Shown one piece after another: positions 29,566 through 38,464 of a stretch of 50,403 bases of DNA (position 1 is the stretch's first letter; each line of letters starts with the position of its first letter). The DNA comes from Candidatus Daviesbacteria bacterium (GTDB lineage: Bacteria; Patescibacteriota; Microgenomatia; Daviesbacterales; UBA10151). The position numbers and the translations under genes are program-made. The stretch covers positions 1 to 50,403 of the forward strand of contig JACOXH010000004.1 in assembly GCA_016176415.1 (NCBI GenBank), given 5' to 3'. The notes beneath the pieces were generated by a model. That model ran no database searches and was not told the DNA's origin. It worked only from the letters and a program-made list of their open reading frames with translations.

Positions 29566-31665
29566 ATGTCCCGCAGAAGATCAATCTACAAATTACCCAA
29601 ATTTAAACTAAAACAAAAAACTATTACTGCAGTAGGAACTTTAATTGCTTTTAGCTTAGCTGTGTTGTCTATTGTTGCTTTGGTCACTACGTCTGAAGTT
29701 TTAACATTTTGGAGAAATTTTTTAACCCAATATTTGGGGATAATGAAAATTACCGCGCCCTTTATTTTCCTTTTGTCAGGTTTGGTTTTGACCAAAGCTA
29801 AGTGGAGAGTGGCTCAAGCAAATGTATTGTTGGGGTTTATGCTGACAGTTTTGGCAGTAACATCTTTAATTGCTGCAGTTAAATTCGAAAAAGGAGGTCT
29901 TTTGGGACAAACCCTTTGGGCAGAGCTATCTTCTTTTGTTACTCCTTTAGGAGCTGCGCCTTTATTGATACTGGCCTTCTTAGTGGGCTTGGTGGTGCTT
30001 TTTAATACTTCTCTGCAGCAGATTTTTGGAATATTTGCTTTTATTTTTTCTGGTATACAAAAAATATTAAAATCTATTTTGAACCGTCCCAAAACCTTTG
30101 AAGCAAAACACATTCCTATTAAAGTTTCCGGGGTGGAAGAGAGGTCTGTTGCTATTAAGCCATCTCAACCTAAAGAACAAAAAGGAATTATTGCGGATGT
30201 TTTGGTGCAAAATGTAGCCGGACAGAGTAAGGTGTGGAAGCATCCTCATTTAAGTTTGCTGTCAGATAAAGTTGGATCAGCTGCAGAAAGAGGAGATGTT
30301 AAAAAGAACGCTGATATTATTGAAAAAACTCTGGACTCCTTCGGTATACAAGCCAATGTGGCAGAAGTTAACGGCGGTCCTGCTGTTACCCAATATGCTT
30401 TAAAAATTTCAGCAGGCACTAAAATTTCCAAAATCGCCAATTTACAACACGATATTGCTTTAGCTTTAGCTACTCCCACAGGCACTGTCAGAATTGAAGC
30501 GCCTATTCCGGGCAAATCTCTTGTGGGAATTGAAGTGCCAAACCGCAGTTTGGAAATTGTAGGATTAAAACATTTGCTGGGTTCTGATGAGATGGCAAAA
30601 CACAAATCAAAACTGGCTGTGGCTTTAGGCAGGGATACTTCTTCCAAACCAATGGTGGTGGATATAGACAGAATGCCTCACTGTTTAATAGCTGGAACTA
30701 CCGGTTCAGGAAAATCCATCTTACTTAATGCCTTTATTAACTCACTATTATTCAGAAATTCTCCTGATGAACTAAAGTTAATCTTGATAGATCCAAAAAG
30801 GGTAGAGCTTACAAACTATAATGGTATCCCCCATCTTCTAACTCCTGTGATTACAGAGCCTGAAAAGATTTTGTCATCTTTAAAGTGGGCCATGGCAGAA
30901 ATGGACAGAAGGTATAAGTTGTTCCAGTCAGTAGGGGTAAGAAATATTACCGGTTATAATGAGATGTCGGGTTTTCAGGCCTTGCCTTATATTGTAATTG
31001 TGATTGATGAGTTGGCAGATTTGATGATGTTTGCGCCGGTTGAGATTGAGGATGCCATCACCAGAATTGCTCAACTGGCAAGGGCAACAGGAATTCATTT
31101 GGTGGTGGCAACTCAAAGGCCATCAGTTGATGTTATTACCGGTTTAATTAAAGCCAATATTCCCTGCAGGATTGCTTTTAATGTTTCCTCTATGATTGAT
31201 TCCAGGGTTATTTTGGACGGGCCGGGGGCAGAGAAATTACTGGGCAGAGGAGATATGCTGTTCTTGCCCCCTGACGCTTCAAAACCAATGCGTATTCAGG
31301 GAGCATTTGTACAGGATGATGAGATAAACAATTTAATTAAATATCTAAAGTCCACAGGCATTGCTCCTCAATATACAGCAGAAGTAACAGAGATGCCGCT
31401 TGGTAAGTGGAATAGTAAAGGTGGCGACGGTGATAAAGATGAACTTTTTGAAGAAGCAGTAAGAACGATCTGTCAGTATGATCGTGCTTCTGCATCATTA
31501 CTACAAAGAAGGCTTAAGGTGGGTTATGCCAGAGCTGCCAGAATTATAGATGAGCTGGAAATGGCAGGAATTATCGGTCCGGGAGAAGGCAGTAAACCCA
31601 GAGATGTTTTAGTGAGAAATGCTGATGAATATTTTGCTAATCAACAAGCTGATTCTGTAAATTAG
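29566..31665 (+). CDS. ftsK: FtsK/SpoIIIE DNA translocase
   Basis: 699 aa. Septum-located motor that clears and sorts chromosome ends during division. Four or five hydrophobic segments in residues 20-165, a short linker, then the alpha/beta motor: IKVSGVEE..., DSFGIQANVAEVNGGPAVTQYALK (alpha domain), Walker A IAGTTGSGKSILLNAF, LILIDPKRVELTNYNGIPHLLTPV, Walker B IVIVIDELADLMM and ATQRPSVDVITGLIKANIP. The C-terminal gamma winged helix (about 635-690: AVRTICQYDRASASLLQRRLKVGYARAARIIDELEMAGIIGP) that reads KOPS-like sites is present. Shorter linker than in E. coli. Confidence 0.96.
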   Translation: MSRRRSIYKLPKFKLKQKTITAVGTLIAFSLAVLSIVALVTTSEVLTFWRNFLTQYLGIMKITAPFIFLLSGLVLTKAKWRVAQANVLLGFMLTVLAVTSLIAAVKFEKGGLLGQTLWAELSSFVTPLGAAPLLILAFLVGLVVLFNTSLQQIFGIFAFIFSGIQKILKSILNRPKTFEAKHIPIKVSGVEERSVAIKPSQPKEQKGIIADVLVQNVAGQSKVWKHPHLSLLSDKVGSAAERGDVKKNADIIEKTLDSFGIQANVAEVNGGPAVTQYALKISAGTKISKIANLQHDIALALATPTGTVRIEAPIPGKSLVGIEVPNRSLEIVGLKHLLGSDEMAKHKSKLAVALGRDTSSKPMVVDIDRMPHCLIAGTTGSGKSILLNAFINSLLFRNSPDELKLILIDPKRVELTNYNGIPHLLTPVITEPEKILSSLKWAMAEMDRRYKLFQSVGVRNITGYNEMSGFQALPYIVIVIDELADLMMFAPVEIEDAITRIAQLARATGIHLVVATQRPSVDVITGLIKANIPCRIAFNVSSMIDSRVILDGPGAEKLLGRGDMLFLPPDASKPMRIQGAFVQDDEINNLIKYLKSTGIAPQYTAEVTEMPLGKWNSKGGDGDKDELFEEAVRTICQYDRASASLLQRRLKVGYARAARIIDELEMAGIIGPGEGSKPRDVLVRNADEYFANQQADSVN

Positions 31666-31688
31666 CTACTCAATTTAATCGCTTCTGG

Positions 31689-31694
31689 TACAAT
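31689..31694 (+). promoter_or_regulatory. -10 box of tsaC, leaderless spacing
   Basis: TACAAT exactly 6 nt before the ATG at 31701. Confidence 0.55.
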
Positions 31695-31700
31695 GGGCAC

Positions 31701-32288
31701 ATGAGTGCTTTAGACTTAAACTTTGAAGATGCTGAACAAATTGTAAAACTTTTACAACAGGGCAAAGTTGGAGTAATGCCTACTGATACTATTTATGGAT
31801 TGGTGGGTTCTGCTTTAAATCCGCAAGCTGTAGAAGAAATATATCTTTTAAGAAAAAGGGACTCCTCAAAGCCCATGATAATTTTAATTTCTTCTTTAGA
31901 AGATTTACTGGATTTTGACATAGTTTTAACCAATCAGCAAAAAGAGTTTTTAAATAAAATCTGGCCTAACCCTGTCAGCGTAATTTTACCCTGTCCTTTT
32001 GATCGTTTTTTCTATCTTCACAGAGGCAAAAAAAGTCTGGCTTTCAGAATGCCTGATAATAAAAATCTTTTGAAGATTCTACAAAAAACAGGATCGTTGG
32101 TAGCGCCCAGTGCTAATATTGAAAAGCAAAAGCCTGCAGAAACTATAGAAGAGGCAAAAGGATATTTTAATGATCAGGTAGCTTTTTACGCAGATGAGGG
32201 CCAACTGAAATCAATACCCTCCACAATTATCAGATTGTATGAAGATGGTACTAAAATAGTTTTGAGAGAAGGCAGTTACAAGGTATAA
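31701..32288 (+). CDS. tsaC: Sua5/YciO/YrdC family threonylcarbamoyl-AMP synthase
   Basis: 195 aa. Makes threonylcarbamoyl-AMP from Thr, bicarbonate and ATP for the t6A37 tRNA modification. Signatures: GKVGVMPTDTIYGLVGSALNPQAVEEIYLLRKRDSSKPMIILI, IWPNPVSVILPC, AFRMPDN and LVAPSANIEKQKPA. It is a single-domain form without the Sua5 C-terminal domain. The rodZ gene begins 12 nt later. Confidence 0.9.
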   Translation: MSALDLNFEDAEQIVKLLQQGKVGVMPTDTIYGLVGSALNPQAVEEIYLLRKRDSSKPMIILISSLEDLLDFDIVLTNQQKEFLNKIWPNPVSVILPCPFDRFFYLHRGKKSLAFRMPDNKNLLKILQKTGSLVAPSANIEKQKPAETIEEAKGYFNDQVAFYADEGQLKSIPSTIIRLYEDGTKIVLREGSYKV

Positions 32289-32300
32289 TGTAGGGTAACA

Positions 32301-32939
32301 ATGAGAACTGTAGGACAAGTTTTAAGAGAAGAAAGAGAAAAGAAGTTTTATACCCTGGAAGAAATAGAAAAAGCCACCAAAATCAGAAAAGAGCTGCTTG
32401 AGGCTTTGGAAAAAGGGCAATATGCAAAACTTCCTCCACCAACTTTTATACAGGGATTTATCAAAAATTATGGTAAATTTTTAGGGTTAAATCAGGAAAA
32501 GCTTTTGGCTATTTTCAGAAGGGAATTTGCTGAAAGAACGCATCCTCCCAGAATTTTGGATTCTTTTGCTGACCCTTTGGATAAAAAAGGCTTCAGGATT
32601 ACCCCTGCCAGAGCATTGGGAGCAGTAATTTTGTTTTTGGTAATGATATTTTTTGTTTACCTCTGGATAGAATACAGATTCTTAGTGGGAGGGCCGTTTT
32701 TGGAAGTTGTTGAGCCAGTTAATCAGATTAGTGTTAGTTCTGAAATGATTGAAGTATCAGGCAGAACTGATCCGGAAGTAAAATTAAGTATAAATAATCA
32801 GGAAATTGGGGTAGATTATCAGGGGAAGTTTTCCCAGGAAATTAAATTATCAGATAATATAAATAATATAGAAATAATTGCCACTTCAAAGAGTGGCAAA
32901 ACAACCAAAATAGAAAGAACAGTGTTTTTAAAGAAGTAA
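32301..32939 (+). CDS. rodZ: RodZ-like helix-turn-helix membrane protein
   Basis: 212 aa. N-terminal HTH_25/RodZ-type domain (residues 1-75: VGQVLREEREKKFYTLEEIEKATKIRKELLEALEKGQYAKLPPPTFIQGFIKNYGKFLGL), a juxtamembrane basic linker, one membrane helix (about 105-125) and an outer Ig-like beta domain (about 135-212: VEVSGRTDPEVKLSINNQEI). RodZ links MreB filaments to the elongation machinery and shapes cells. The outer domain is of the type found in secreted bacterial Ig modules. A TATAAT lies 11 nt before the ATG. Confidence 0.78.
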   Translation: MRTVGQVLREEREKKFYTLEEIEKATKIRKELLEALEKGQYAKLPPPTFIQGFIKNYGKFLGLNQEKLLAIFRREFAERTHPPRILDSFADPLDKKGFRITPARALGAVILFLVMIFFVYLWIEYRFLVGGPFLEVVEPVNQISVSSEMIEVSGRTDPEVKLSINNQEIGVDYQGKFSQEIKLSDNINNIEIIATSKSGKTTKIERTVFLKK

Positions 32940-32959
32940 ATTGTGGTATATTTATCTTC

Positions 32960-33247
32960 ATGGATTTTTTGCAGGTAGCTTTAATTTTTTTAATTGTACT
33001 TTTGTCTATTTTTCTGGCTATCACCGGAATTCAGGTATTTTTAATTTTAAGGGATTTAAAAAAGGCTCTGGATAAATTTAATCAAATACTGCAAACAGGG
33101 GAAAATATAGCAGAGGATATCGAAAAACCGGTGGCAGCAGCCAGCAATTTAGTAACAGGAGGAGCTCAAGTAGCTTCAGATGCAGCTAAAGTATTGGGCA
33201 AAATCTTAAAACCAAAACCAAAAAGATTCTACAAAAAGGTTCTTTGA
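32960..33247 (+). CDS. Small membrane protein with amphipathic tail
   Basis: 95 aa: one N-terminal membrane helix (about residues 5-27), then amphipathic helices (LRDLKKALDKFNQILQTGENIAEDIEKPVAAASNLVTGG) and a basic end (KPKPKRFYKKVL). Resembles DUF948-like small coat or anchor proteins in layout, with no diagnostic motif. A TATATT lies 7 nt before the ATG. Its stop overlaps the promoter region of alaS. Function unknown. Confidence 0.6.
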   Translation: MDFLQVALIFLIVLLSIFLAITGIQVFLILRDLKKALDKFNQILQTGENIAEDIEKPVAAASNLVTGGAQVASDAAKVLGKILKPKPKRFYKKVL

Positions 33248-33249
33248 GC

Positions 33250-33255
33250 TATAAT
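33250..33255 (+). promoter_or_regulatory. -10 box of alaS, leaderless spacing
   Basis: TATAAT exactly 6 nt before the ATG at 33262, which supports that start over the upstream TTG at 33244. Confidence 0.6.
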
Positions 33256-33261
33256 AGCTTC

Positions 33262-35040
33262 ATGACATCCAGTGATATTAGGAAAAAGTATATAAAGTTC
33301 TTTATAGATAAAGGACATAAGGAGATTGCACCGGCCAAATTAGTGCCGGAAAATGATCCGAGTACACTTTTCACTTCATCCGGCATGCAGCCATTAGTTC
33401 CTTATCTCTTGGGCCGAACCCATCCGGCTGGCAAAAGATTGGTTGATTCCCAGCCCTGTTTTCGGGCTGAGGATATTGAAGAAGTGGGAGATAATCGGCA
33501 TACCACATTTTTTGAGATGTTGGGTAATTGGTCCTTGGGAGATTATTTTAAAAAAGAACAACTATCCTGGATTTGGGCATTCTTCAGAGAAGAATTAGGT
33601 TTACCCCAAGAGAGGTTGTATGTATCTGTATTTGAGGGTAGTAATGGGGTGCCTAAAGATACTGAAAGTTATGAAATCTGGAAAAGTCTGGGGCTGTCGG
33701 AGGATAATATTTATTTTTATGGTGTAGAAAAAAACTGGTGGTCAAGATTCGGTGCTCCTGACAAGATGTCTGTTGGTGAAATCGGCGGACCGGATAGTGA
33801 GATGTTTTTTGAATTTACTCAAGTTGAGCATGATCCAAAATATGGGAGTAGTTGTCACCCAAATTGTGATTGCGGCAGATTTTTAGAAATAGGCAACTCT
33901 GTTTTTATTCAGTATCAGAAACAGGGGGATGGCTCCCTAAAGGAGCTTTCGCAGAAGAATGTGGATTTTGGCGGAGGACTGGAAAGAATAACTGCAGCAA
34001 TGAACGATGCTCCTGATGTTTTTAAGACTGATTTATATGAGTCAATTATTCAAACAATTGAGACAGTTACAGGAACAAAATATGAAATGGAAAAAGAAAA
34101 AATGCAGGTAATTGCTGATCATGTTAGAGGTTCAGAGGCATTAATAAAAGATGGGGTAATTCCTTCAAATAAATTACAGGGGTATATATTAAGAAGGCTA
34201 CTAAGGCGTTCTGCTGTAAAACTTAGACAAATTAATAAAGATATTAAATTAAATGAACTGGCAACAGTAGTAAGTGATGAATCAGTTAAAGCAGTTATCA
34301 ATGAAGAAATGGACAGATTCTCCAGAACTTTGGATCAGGGTCTTAAAGAAATTACAAAGATCGAAAGCATAGATGGTAAAAAAGCTTTTGATCTACATCA
34401 AACTTTTGGCTTTCCTTATGAGGTGACTGAAGAGTTGTTCAGGTACAAAGGACAGGAGATTGATAGGGAACAATTTAAAGCAGAGTTTGAAAAACACAAA
34501 GAGTTGTCCAGAACTGCTTCAGCTGGAATGTTTAAGGGGGGATTGGCGGATAATTCAGAAATAGTTACAAAATATCACACTGCCACTCACCTGCTGCATC
34601 AGGCTTTAAGGGATGTGTTGGGGCCACAAGTTTTTCAAAAAGGTTCTAATATAACTTCTGAAAGACTCAGGTTTGATTTTTCCTTTGATAGAAAATTAAC
34701 TGATGAAGAAATTAGAAAAACAGAAGAAATTGTAAATAAAAGAATAGAGGAGGATTTAAAGGTAGACAGAAAAATTGTAAACCCTAGTGAGGCAAAAGAG
34801 ATTGGTGCCATTGGGTTGTTTGATGAAAAATATGGGTTAGAAGTCAGTATTTACGGAATCGGGCCGGGGTTTGCTCCGGATTCAAAAGCCAAAGACCAGC
34901 GTGACCGTGGAGGTTATTATTCTTTAGAATTTTGCGGAGGGCCCCATGTCGAACATACAGGAGCGATCGGAAAGATTAAAATTGTCAAAGAAGAAGCAAT
35001 CTCTGCCGGTATACGCAGAATTCGTGCACAACTTGCATGA
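33262..35040 (+). CDS. alaS: Alanyl-tRNA synthetase, C-terminally short
   Basis: 592 aa, against about 875 in most bacteria. Charges tRNA-Ala and edits mischarged Ser/Gly. Catalytic core: TSSGMQPLVPYLLG, QPCFRAEDIEEVGDNRHTTFFEMLGNWSLGDYFK, and GGGLERI; tRNA-recognition helices follow. The editing domain is present with HTATHLLH and CGGPHVEHTG zinc ligands. The C-Ala/DHHA1 dimerisation and tRNA-binding domain is missing altogether, so the enzyme is probably monomeric. A loop around CHPNCDCGRF carries a Cys/His cluster that may bind zinc. Stop TGA. Confidence 0.93.
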   Translation: MTSSDIRKKYIKFFIDKGHKEIAPAKLVPENDPSTLFTSSGMQPLVPYLLGRTHPAGKRLVDSQPCFRAEDIEEVGDNRHTTFFEMLGNWSLGDYFKKEQLSWIWAFFREELGLPQERLYVSVFEGSNGVPKDTESYEIWKSLGLSEDNIYFYGVEKNWWSRFGAPDKMSVGEIGGPDSEMFFEFTQVEHDPKYGSSCHPNCDCGRFLEIGNSVFIQYQKQGDGSLKELSQKNVDFGGGLERITAAMNDAPDVFKTDLYESIIQTIETVTGTKYEMEKEKMQVIADHVRGSEALIKDGVIPSNKLQGYILRRLLRRSAVKLRQINKDIKLNELATVVSDESVKAVINEEMDRFSRTLDQGLKEITKIESIDGKKAFDLHQTFGFPYEVTEELFRYKGQEIDREQFKAEFEKHKELSRTASAGMFKGGLADNSEIVTKYHTATHLLHQALRDVLGPQVFQKGSNITSERLRFDFSFDRKLTDEEIRKTEEIVNKRIEEDLKVDRKIVNPSEAKEIGAIGLFDEKYGLEVSIYGIGPGFAPDSKAKDQRDRGGYYSLEFCGGPHVEHTGAIGKIKIVKEEAISAGIRRIRAQLA

Positions 35041-35097
35041 CAAAAGAAGGTGTCTTGTGTTAAGATTAGCTAAGGCCTTTCTTCAGGTAAATTTCAT

Positions 35098-37395
35098 ATG
35101 AGCTTCCTTGATAAAGTTACTGCCTTTTTGCCCTTAGGAAAAAAGGAAGAACAAACAGAACATTTTTTTGCTTTAAGTATCGGGACAGAAAAACTGACAG
35201 CCGCCCTTTGGGCTATCGAAGGCAATCAGCTGAAAATTTTAAGTACCGCTTCAGAGCAATATTCCTCCACTGATGAGATTGTGACAGCTTCTGACAAGCT
35301 TTTGGATGCAGTTTTGGGACTTAAAGAAATTGAACCTCAAAAAATCCTTTTTGGAGTGCCCCATTCCTGGGTGACAGACGACAATCTAAAAGATGAACAT
35401 CTTAAAACTTTACGTGTTTTGGTAAAAGAATTGGAACTTTCGCCAATGGCTTATGTGACTACCAGTCAGGCTTTGGTGCACTTTTTAGAAAAGAAAGAAG
35501 GGGTTCCCACAACTGCAGTTTTAGTAGGTTTTGAGAAAAAATACTTAACAGTAACAGTGGTAAGGGCAGGGAAATTAGACGGGGTAAAAGTGGTGGCCAG
35601 AGGAGAAACGGCGGGGGCAGATATAGAAAAAGCGCTGCTTGCTTTCACAGATGTGGAAACTTTACCTTCAAAGATTTTAATTTACGGTGAAGGTTCCAGA
35701 GAGCTGAAGAGCCAGTTGTTATCTTTTTCCTGGATGTCAAAGCTGTCATTTTTGCATTTTCCCAAAATAGAAAGTCTGGAGGATGATCTGGAAATCAAAA
35801 GCGTTTGTCTGGCAGGGGGGTCGGAGATAAACGAAGGAATTGTCTACAACAACAAAGTTGTTGCAAGCTTCGCTTACAAAGATCAAAAAATTGCAGAATC
35901 AGAGAAATCAGAAAATTTGATTGAACCGGAAGAGCCGGAAAGTACAGAGGTCAGCAAACAAGAAGATTCTGACACACTGACAGAACTAAACACTGAAACA
36001 CAGGAAAAAGATGATTTTGGTTTTGTAGTAGGTGATGTGGCCAAACAAGATACCAGCGAATCAGAAAAGTCAGAAGAAACAGAAGATACTGAAACACCGA
36101 TACACCAATCCGTTGACGCGCCGGAAGAAAAAGAATTAGCAGTGCCGGATGAAAGCCCTTTAGAAATTGAGGATTTTGAAGAAGAAAGGGTAGCGCCGAC
36201 AGAAAGAGTTAAAGGAGAGCGTAAATTTAAAATTCCTTTCACCAAATTTATTCCCGGAAACTTTACAATGATGGTAGCGCTGATTGGTGTAGTTGGTGTT
36301 TTTGTTTTAACTTTAGGAGCTTATGCATTTTTACTTAAAGCAAATGTAAAAGTTTTTGTTGAACCTAAAGTCTTGGAAAGAGATGCCCAAGTCATTGCAG
36401 ACCCGAATCAAAAAAATATTGATGAAGAAAAGAAAGTAATTCCGGGGCAAATAGTTCAAACAGAAGTATCAGGTTCAGCTAAAGATAGTGCCACCGGTAA
36501 AAAGCAAATTGGTGATCCTGCTAAAGGAGCTGTTAAAGTTTATAATGCAACTGACCAACAAGTAACTTTAAAAGCTGGACAAGTGCTGACTACTGATAGT
36601 GGAATAAAATTTAAGTTAGATAAGGATGTTCCTATTGCTTCAAAATCTGCTAGTGCTGCTTCTCCACCGTCCGTTTCTGATTCAGTAGGAGCAACTGCAG
36701 TAGCGATTGGAGCAGATGGCAATATTCCTTCTGCTGTGGAGCTTAAAGTAGGTAATTATTCTAAGTCGGATGTTGTAGCTAAATCAGAAGGCAATTTTTC
36801 CGGAGGCACTTCTAAAGATGTGACTGTTGTATCGAGCGAAGATCAACAAAGGCTGCTGGCTAAGCTTTCATCAGATTTAAGGAAACAAGCCCAACAGAAA
36901 TTGCAGGAAAAACACCCTGATAAAAAGATTTTACAGGAGGCATTATCTGAATCAATTGCTTCAAAAAGCTTCAGTAAAAATATCAATGATCAGGCTGGTG
37001 AGTTTTCGCTCAATCTGACAGTCAGATACAAAGGCACTGCTTTTGACGATGCGGATTTAAGAACAATTGTTTCAAAGTTAGTTAATACTGATGTACCCGA
37101 AGGTTTTCTTTTGGATTTAAATCAAACTGAAACTCAGGCAGATGTGGCAAAGCTGGAAAAAGACGGTAAGGTAATATTTTTGGCCAGATTTAAAGCAAAA
37201 CTGATGCCAAAAATTGATACTGATACAATCAAAAATCAGATTAAGTTTAAAACTGCTACAGAGGTAGCTAATATGTTAAAGAGTATGGATAATATTTTAG
37301 GCTCTGAGATTAGCACAACCCCCTCTTTGCCCAAAATACTGGAGCGTATGCCTGTATTGGGTAAAAATATCACTGTTGAAGTTGGACTCAAATGA
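35098..37395 (+). CDS. Fusion of PilM/FtsA-like actin-fold domain and baseplate-J-like outer domain
   Basis: 765 aa. Residues 1-235 read as an actin-fold ATPase of the PilM/FtsA type (FFALSIGTEKLTAALWAI, KILFGVPHSWV, TAVLVGFEKKYLTVTVVRAGKL, RGETAGADIEKALLAF, VCLAGGSEI), although the phosphate-1 loop is weak. A very acidic Glu/Ser/Thr-rich linker follows (about 260-370), one membrane helix (about 389-412), then an outer region (about 440-765) of which VKVYNATDQQVTLKAGQVLTTDSGIKFKL and the Ser/Gly-rich repeats resemble baseplate J/gp47-like domains named in CPR genomes. Two palindromic hairpins lie in frame at 35847-35875. The stop overlaps the sortase ATG. Confidence 0.6.
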   Translation: MSFLDKVTAFLPLGKKEEQTEHFFALSIGTEKLTAALWAIEGNQLKILSTASEQYSSTDEIVTASDKLLDAVLGLKEIEPQKILFGVPHSWVTDDNLKDEHLKTLRVLVKELELSPMAYVTTSQALVHFLEKKEGVPTTAVLVGFEKKYLTVTVVRAGKLDGVKVVARGETAGADIEKALLAFTDVETLPSKILIYGEGSRELKSQLLSFSWMSKLSFLHFPKIESLEDDLEIKSVCLAGGSEINEGIVYNNKVVASFAYKDQKIAESEKSENLIEPEEPESTEVSKQEDSDTLTELNTETQEKDDFGFVVGDVAKQDTSESEKSEETEDTETPIHQSVDAPEEKELAVPDESPLEIEDFEEERVAPTERVKGERKFKIPFTKFIPGNFTMMVALIGVVGVFVLTLGAYAFLLKANVKVFVEPKVLERDAQVIADPNQKNIDEEKKVIPGQIVQTEVSGSAKDSATGKKQIGDPAKGAVKVYNATDQQVTLKAGQVLTTDSGIKFKLDKDVPIASKSASAASPPSVSDSVGATAVAIGADGNIPSAVELKVGNYSKSDVVAKSEGNFSGGTSKDVTVVSSEDQQRLLAKLSSDLRKQAQQKLQEKHPDKKILQEALSESIASKSFSKNINDQAGEFSLNLTVRYKGTAFDDADLRTIVSKLVNTDVPEGFLLDLNQTETQADVAKLEKDGKVIFLARFKAKLMPKIDTDTIKNQIKFKTATEVANMLKSMDNILGSEISTTPSLPKILERMPVLGKNITVEVGLK
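35847..35875. repeat. Tandem hairpins in the actin-fold gene
   Basis: CAACAAC-AAA-GTTGTTG (35847-35863) followed by AAGC-TTC-GCTT (35865-35875). Both have 3-nt loops. The arrangement and the AAGC..CGCTTA end match lepA (10301-10328) and the intergenic copy at 49825-49849. Confidence 0.6.
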
Positions 37396-38033
37396 AATAT
37401 GGGACAAAAGTAATATCTGTAGGCTTTCTGGCAGTGGGAGTTTTTGCGCTGATGCAGGTAATTCTACCCATTACTTCGTTTCAAATCTGGTCATTTGCCC
37501 AAAAATTTAATAATCAAATACTAATAAGTCCAATTAAATCCAGCGAGCAAATTTTGGGAGTTTCAGTTCAAAATACGGGGAATTTTCCCAGTATTGTTTC
37601 CACCCTAACCCGGGCTACAAAGCCAAACTATGATAGATTTCAAATTTCCATACCCAGACTTAAGATGGAAAGTAATTTGGTGTACGTAGATAGCAATGAT
37701 TTAGACCGGGGTTTGGCGCAGCTGCCAGGTTCAGCTTTGCCGGGAGAAAGAGGAAACTTATTTATTTCCGGCCATTCTGCCTTAAACCGTTTTTTACCCA
37801 GCCAGAATGCTCCTTTTGCAAAACTTACTGATATGAAAAAAGGGGATGAGATTATCATAAAAGCTTCCGGAACAACCTTTTTATATAAAGTGGTAGAAGT
37901 AAAAGTAGTTGATCCTTCTGATGTATCTGTAATTTTACCTCCGGATAAACAGGGTAGATATGTTACGCTGATGACTTGTGTGCCGCCGGGATTAAATTTT
38001 AAAAGACTAATCGTGATTGGGAAAATGGTATAA
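37392..38033 (+). CDS. Sortase
   Basis: 213 aa. Cysteine transpeptidase that cleaves a sorting signal and attaches proteins to the surface. N-terminal membrane helix (about residues 7-30) as signal anchor, then the sortase barrel with IPRLKMESNLVYVD, the catalytic His in FISGHSALNRF, the catalytic Cys in TLMTCVPPG and the Arg in FKRLIVIG. It is closest in outline to class D/E housekeeping sortases. Overlaps the fusion gene by 4 nt (ATGA), so they are co-translated. No clear LPxTG substrate is seen in this window. Confidence 0.88.
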   Translation: MKYGTKVISVGFLAVGVFALMQVILPITSFQIWSFAQKFNNQILISPIKSSEQILGVSVQNTGNFPSIVSTLTRATKPNYDRFQISIPRLKMESNLVYVDSNDLDRGLAQLPGSALPGERGNLFISGHSALNRFLPSQNAPFAKLTDMKKGDEIIIKASGTTFLYKVVEVKVVDPSDVSVILPPDKQGRYVTLMTCVPPGLNFKRLIVIGKMV

Positions 38034-38041
38034 CCCTTTCC

Positions 38042-38067
38042 TGTCATTCTTTGGCCTCAGAATGACA
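38042..38067. repeat. TGTCATTCT inverted repeat
   Basis: TGTCATTCT (38042-38050) and AGAATGACA (38059-38067) form a perfect 9-bp stem with an 8-nt loop, just downstream of the sortase. The TCATTCTGA-type end is shared with the larger repeat at 49775-49911. It may work as a bidirectional terminator, though there is no long T-run. Confidence 0.6.
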
Positions 38068-38074
38068 AATGTTG

Positions 38075-38080
38075 TATCAT
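38075..38080 (+). promoter_or_regulatory. -10 box of ruvX, leaderless spacing
   Basis: TATCAT exactly 6 nt before the ATG at 38087, supporting that start over a TTG at 38069. Confidence 0.5.
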
Positions 38081-38086
38081 GTTGTG

Positions 38087-38464
38087 ATGAAGTACTTAGG
38101 GGTTGATTTTGGACTGAAAAAAATAGGTCTGGCTGTTTCTGAAGGCGAGTTCGCTTCTCCCTGGCAGATAGTGAAAGTAAAAAATATACCTGATGCTGTA
38201 GGGAAAATTGGAAGTATTATAGAAAAAGGCAGTTTCCCAAAAGTTATAGTGGGGTTACCGGAAGGGAAAATGGAGAAAAATGTCATAGGTTTTGTGAAGG
38301 CTTTAAAAAAGAGGGGTTTTGAGGTGGAAACTGCCCCTGAAACACTGTCTTCTAAAAGGGCTTTGAAAAGTATGATTGAACAGGGGGTGAGGCAGAAAAA
38401 GCGCAGGGAAGAAGATGCTTATTCTGCAGCAGAAATCCTACAGCAGTTTTTGGACAATCAATGA
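38087..38464 (+). CDS. ruvX: YqgF/RuvX-type Holliday junction resolvase homologue
   Basis: 125 aa. RNase H-fold nuclease, involved in 16S rRNA 5' maturation in several bacteria and named a putative resolvase. YLGVDFGLKKIGLAVSE with the first catalytic Asp, KVIVGLPEGKM, the acidic ETLSSKRA region and the final acidic EEDAYSAAEILQQFL. Length is typical. The stop overlaps the mltG start by 4 nt (CAATGA). Confidence 0.9.
   Translation: MKYLGVDFGLKKIGLAVSEGEFASPWQIVKVKNIPDAVGKIGSIIEKGSFPKVIVGLPEGKMEKNVIGFVKALKKRGFEVETAPETLSSKRALKSMIEQGVRQKKRREEDAYSAAEILQQFLDNQ

Noticed and set aside
33928-33950. Small hairpin GCTCC-CTAA-AGGAGC-like in alaS as another inserted element
   Set aside because: The encoded residues fit the AlaRS family at that place, so no insertion is needed to explain it.
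35883-36245. Minus-strand frame rich in Ser, Val and Phe inside the actin-fold gene
   Set aside because: Antisense shadow of the acidic Glu/Ser/Thr linker; no independent coding sign.
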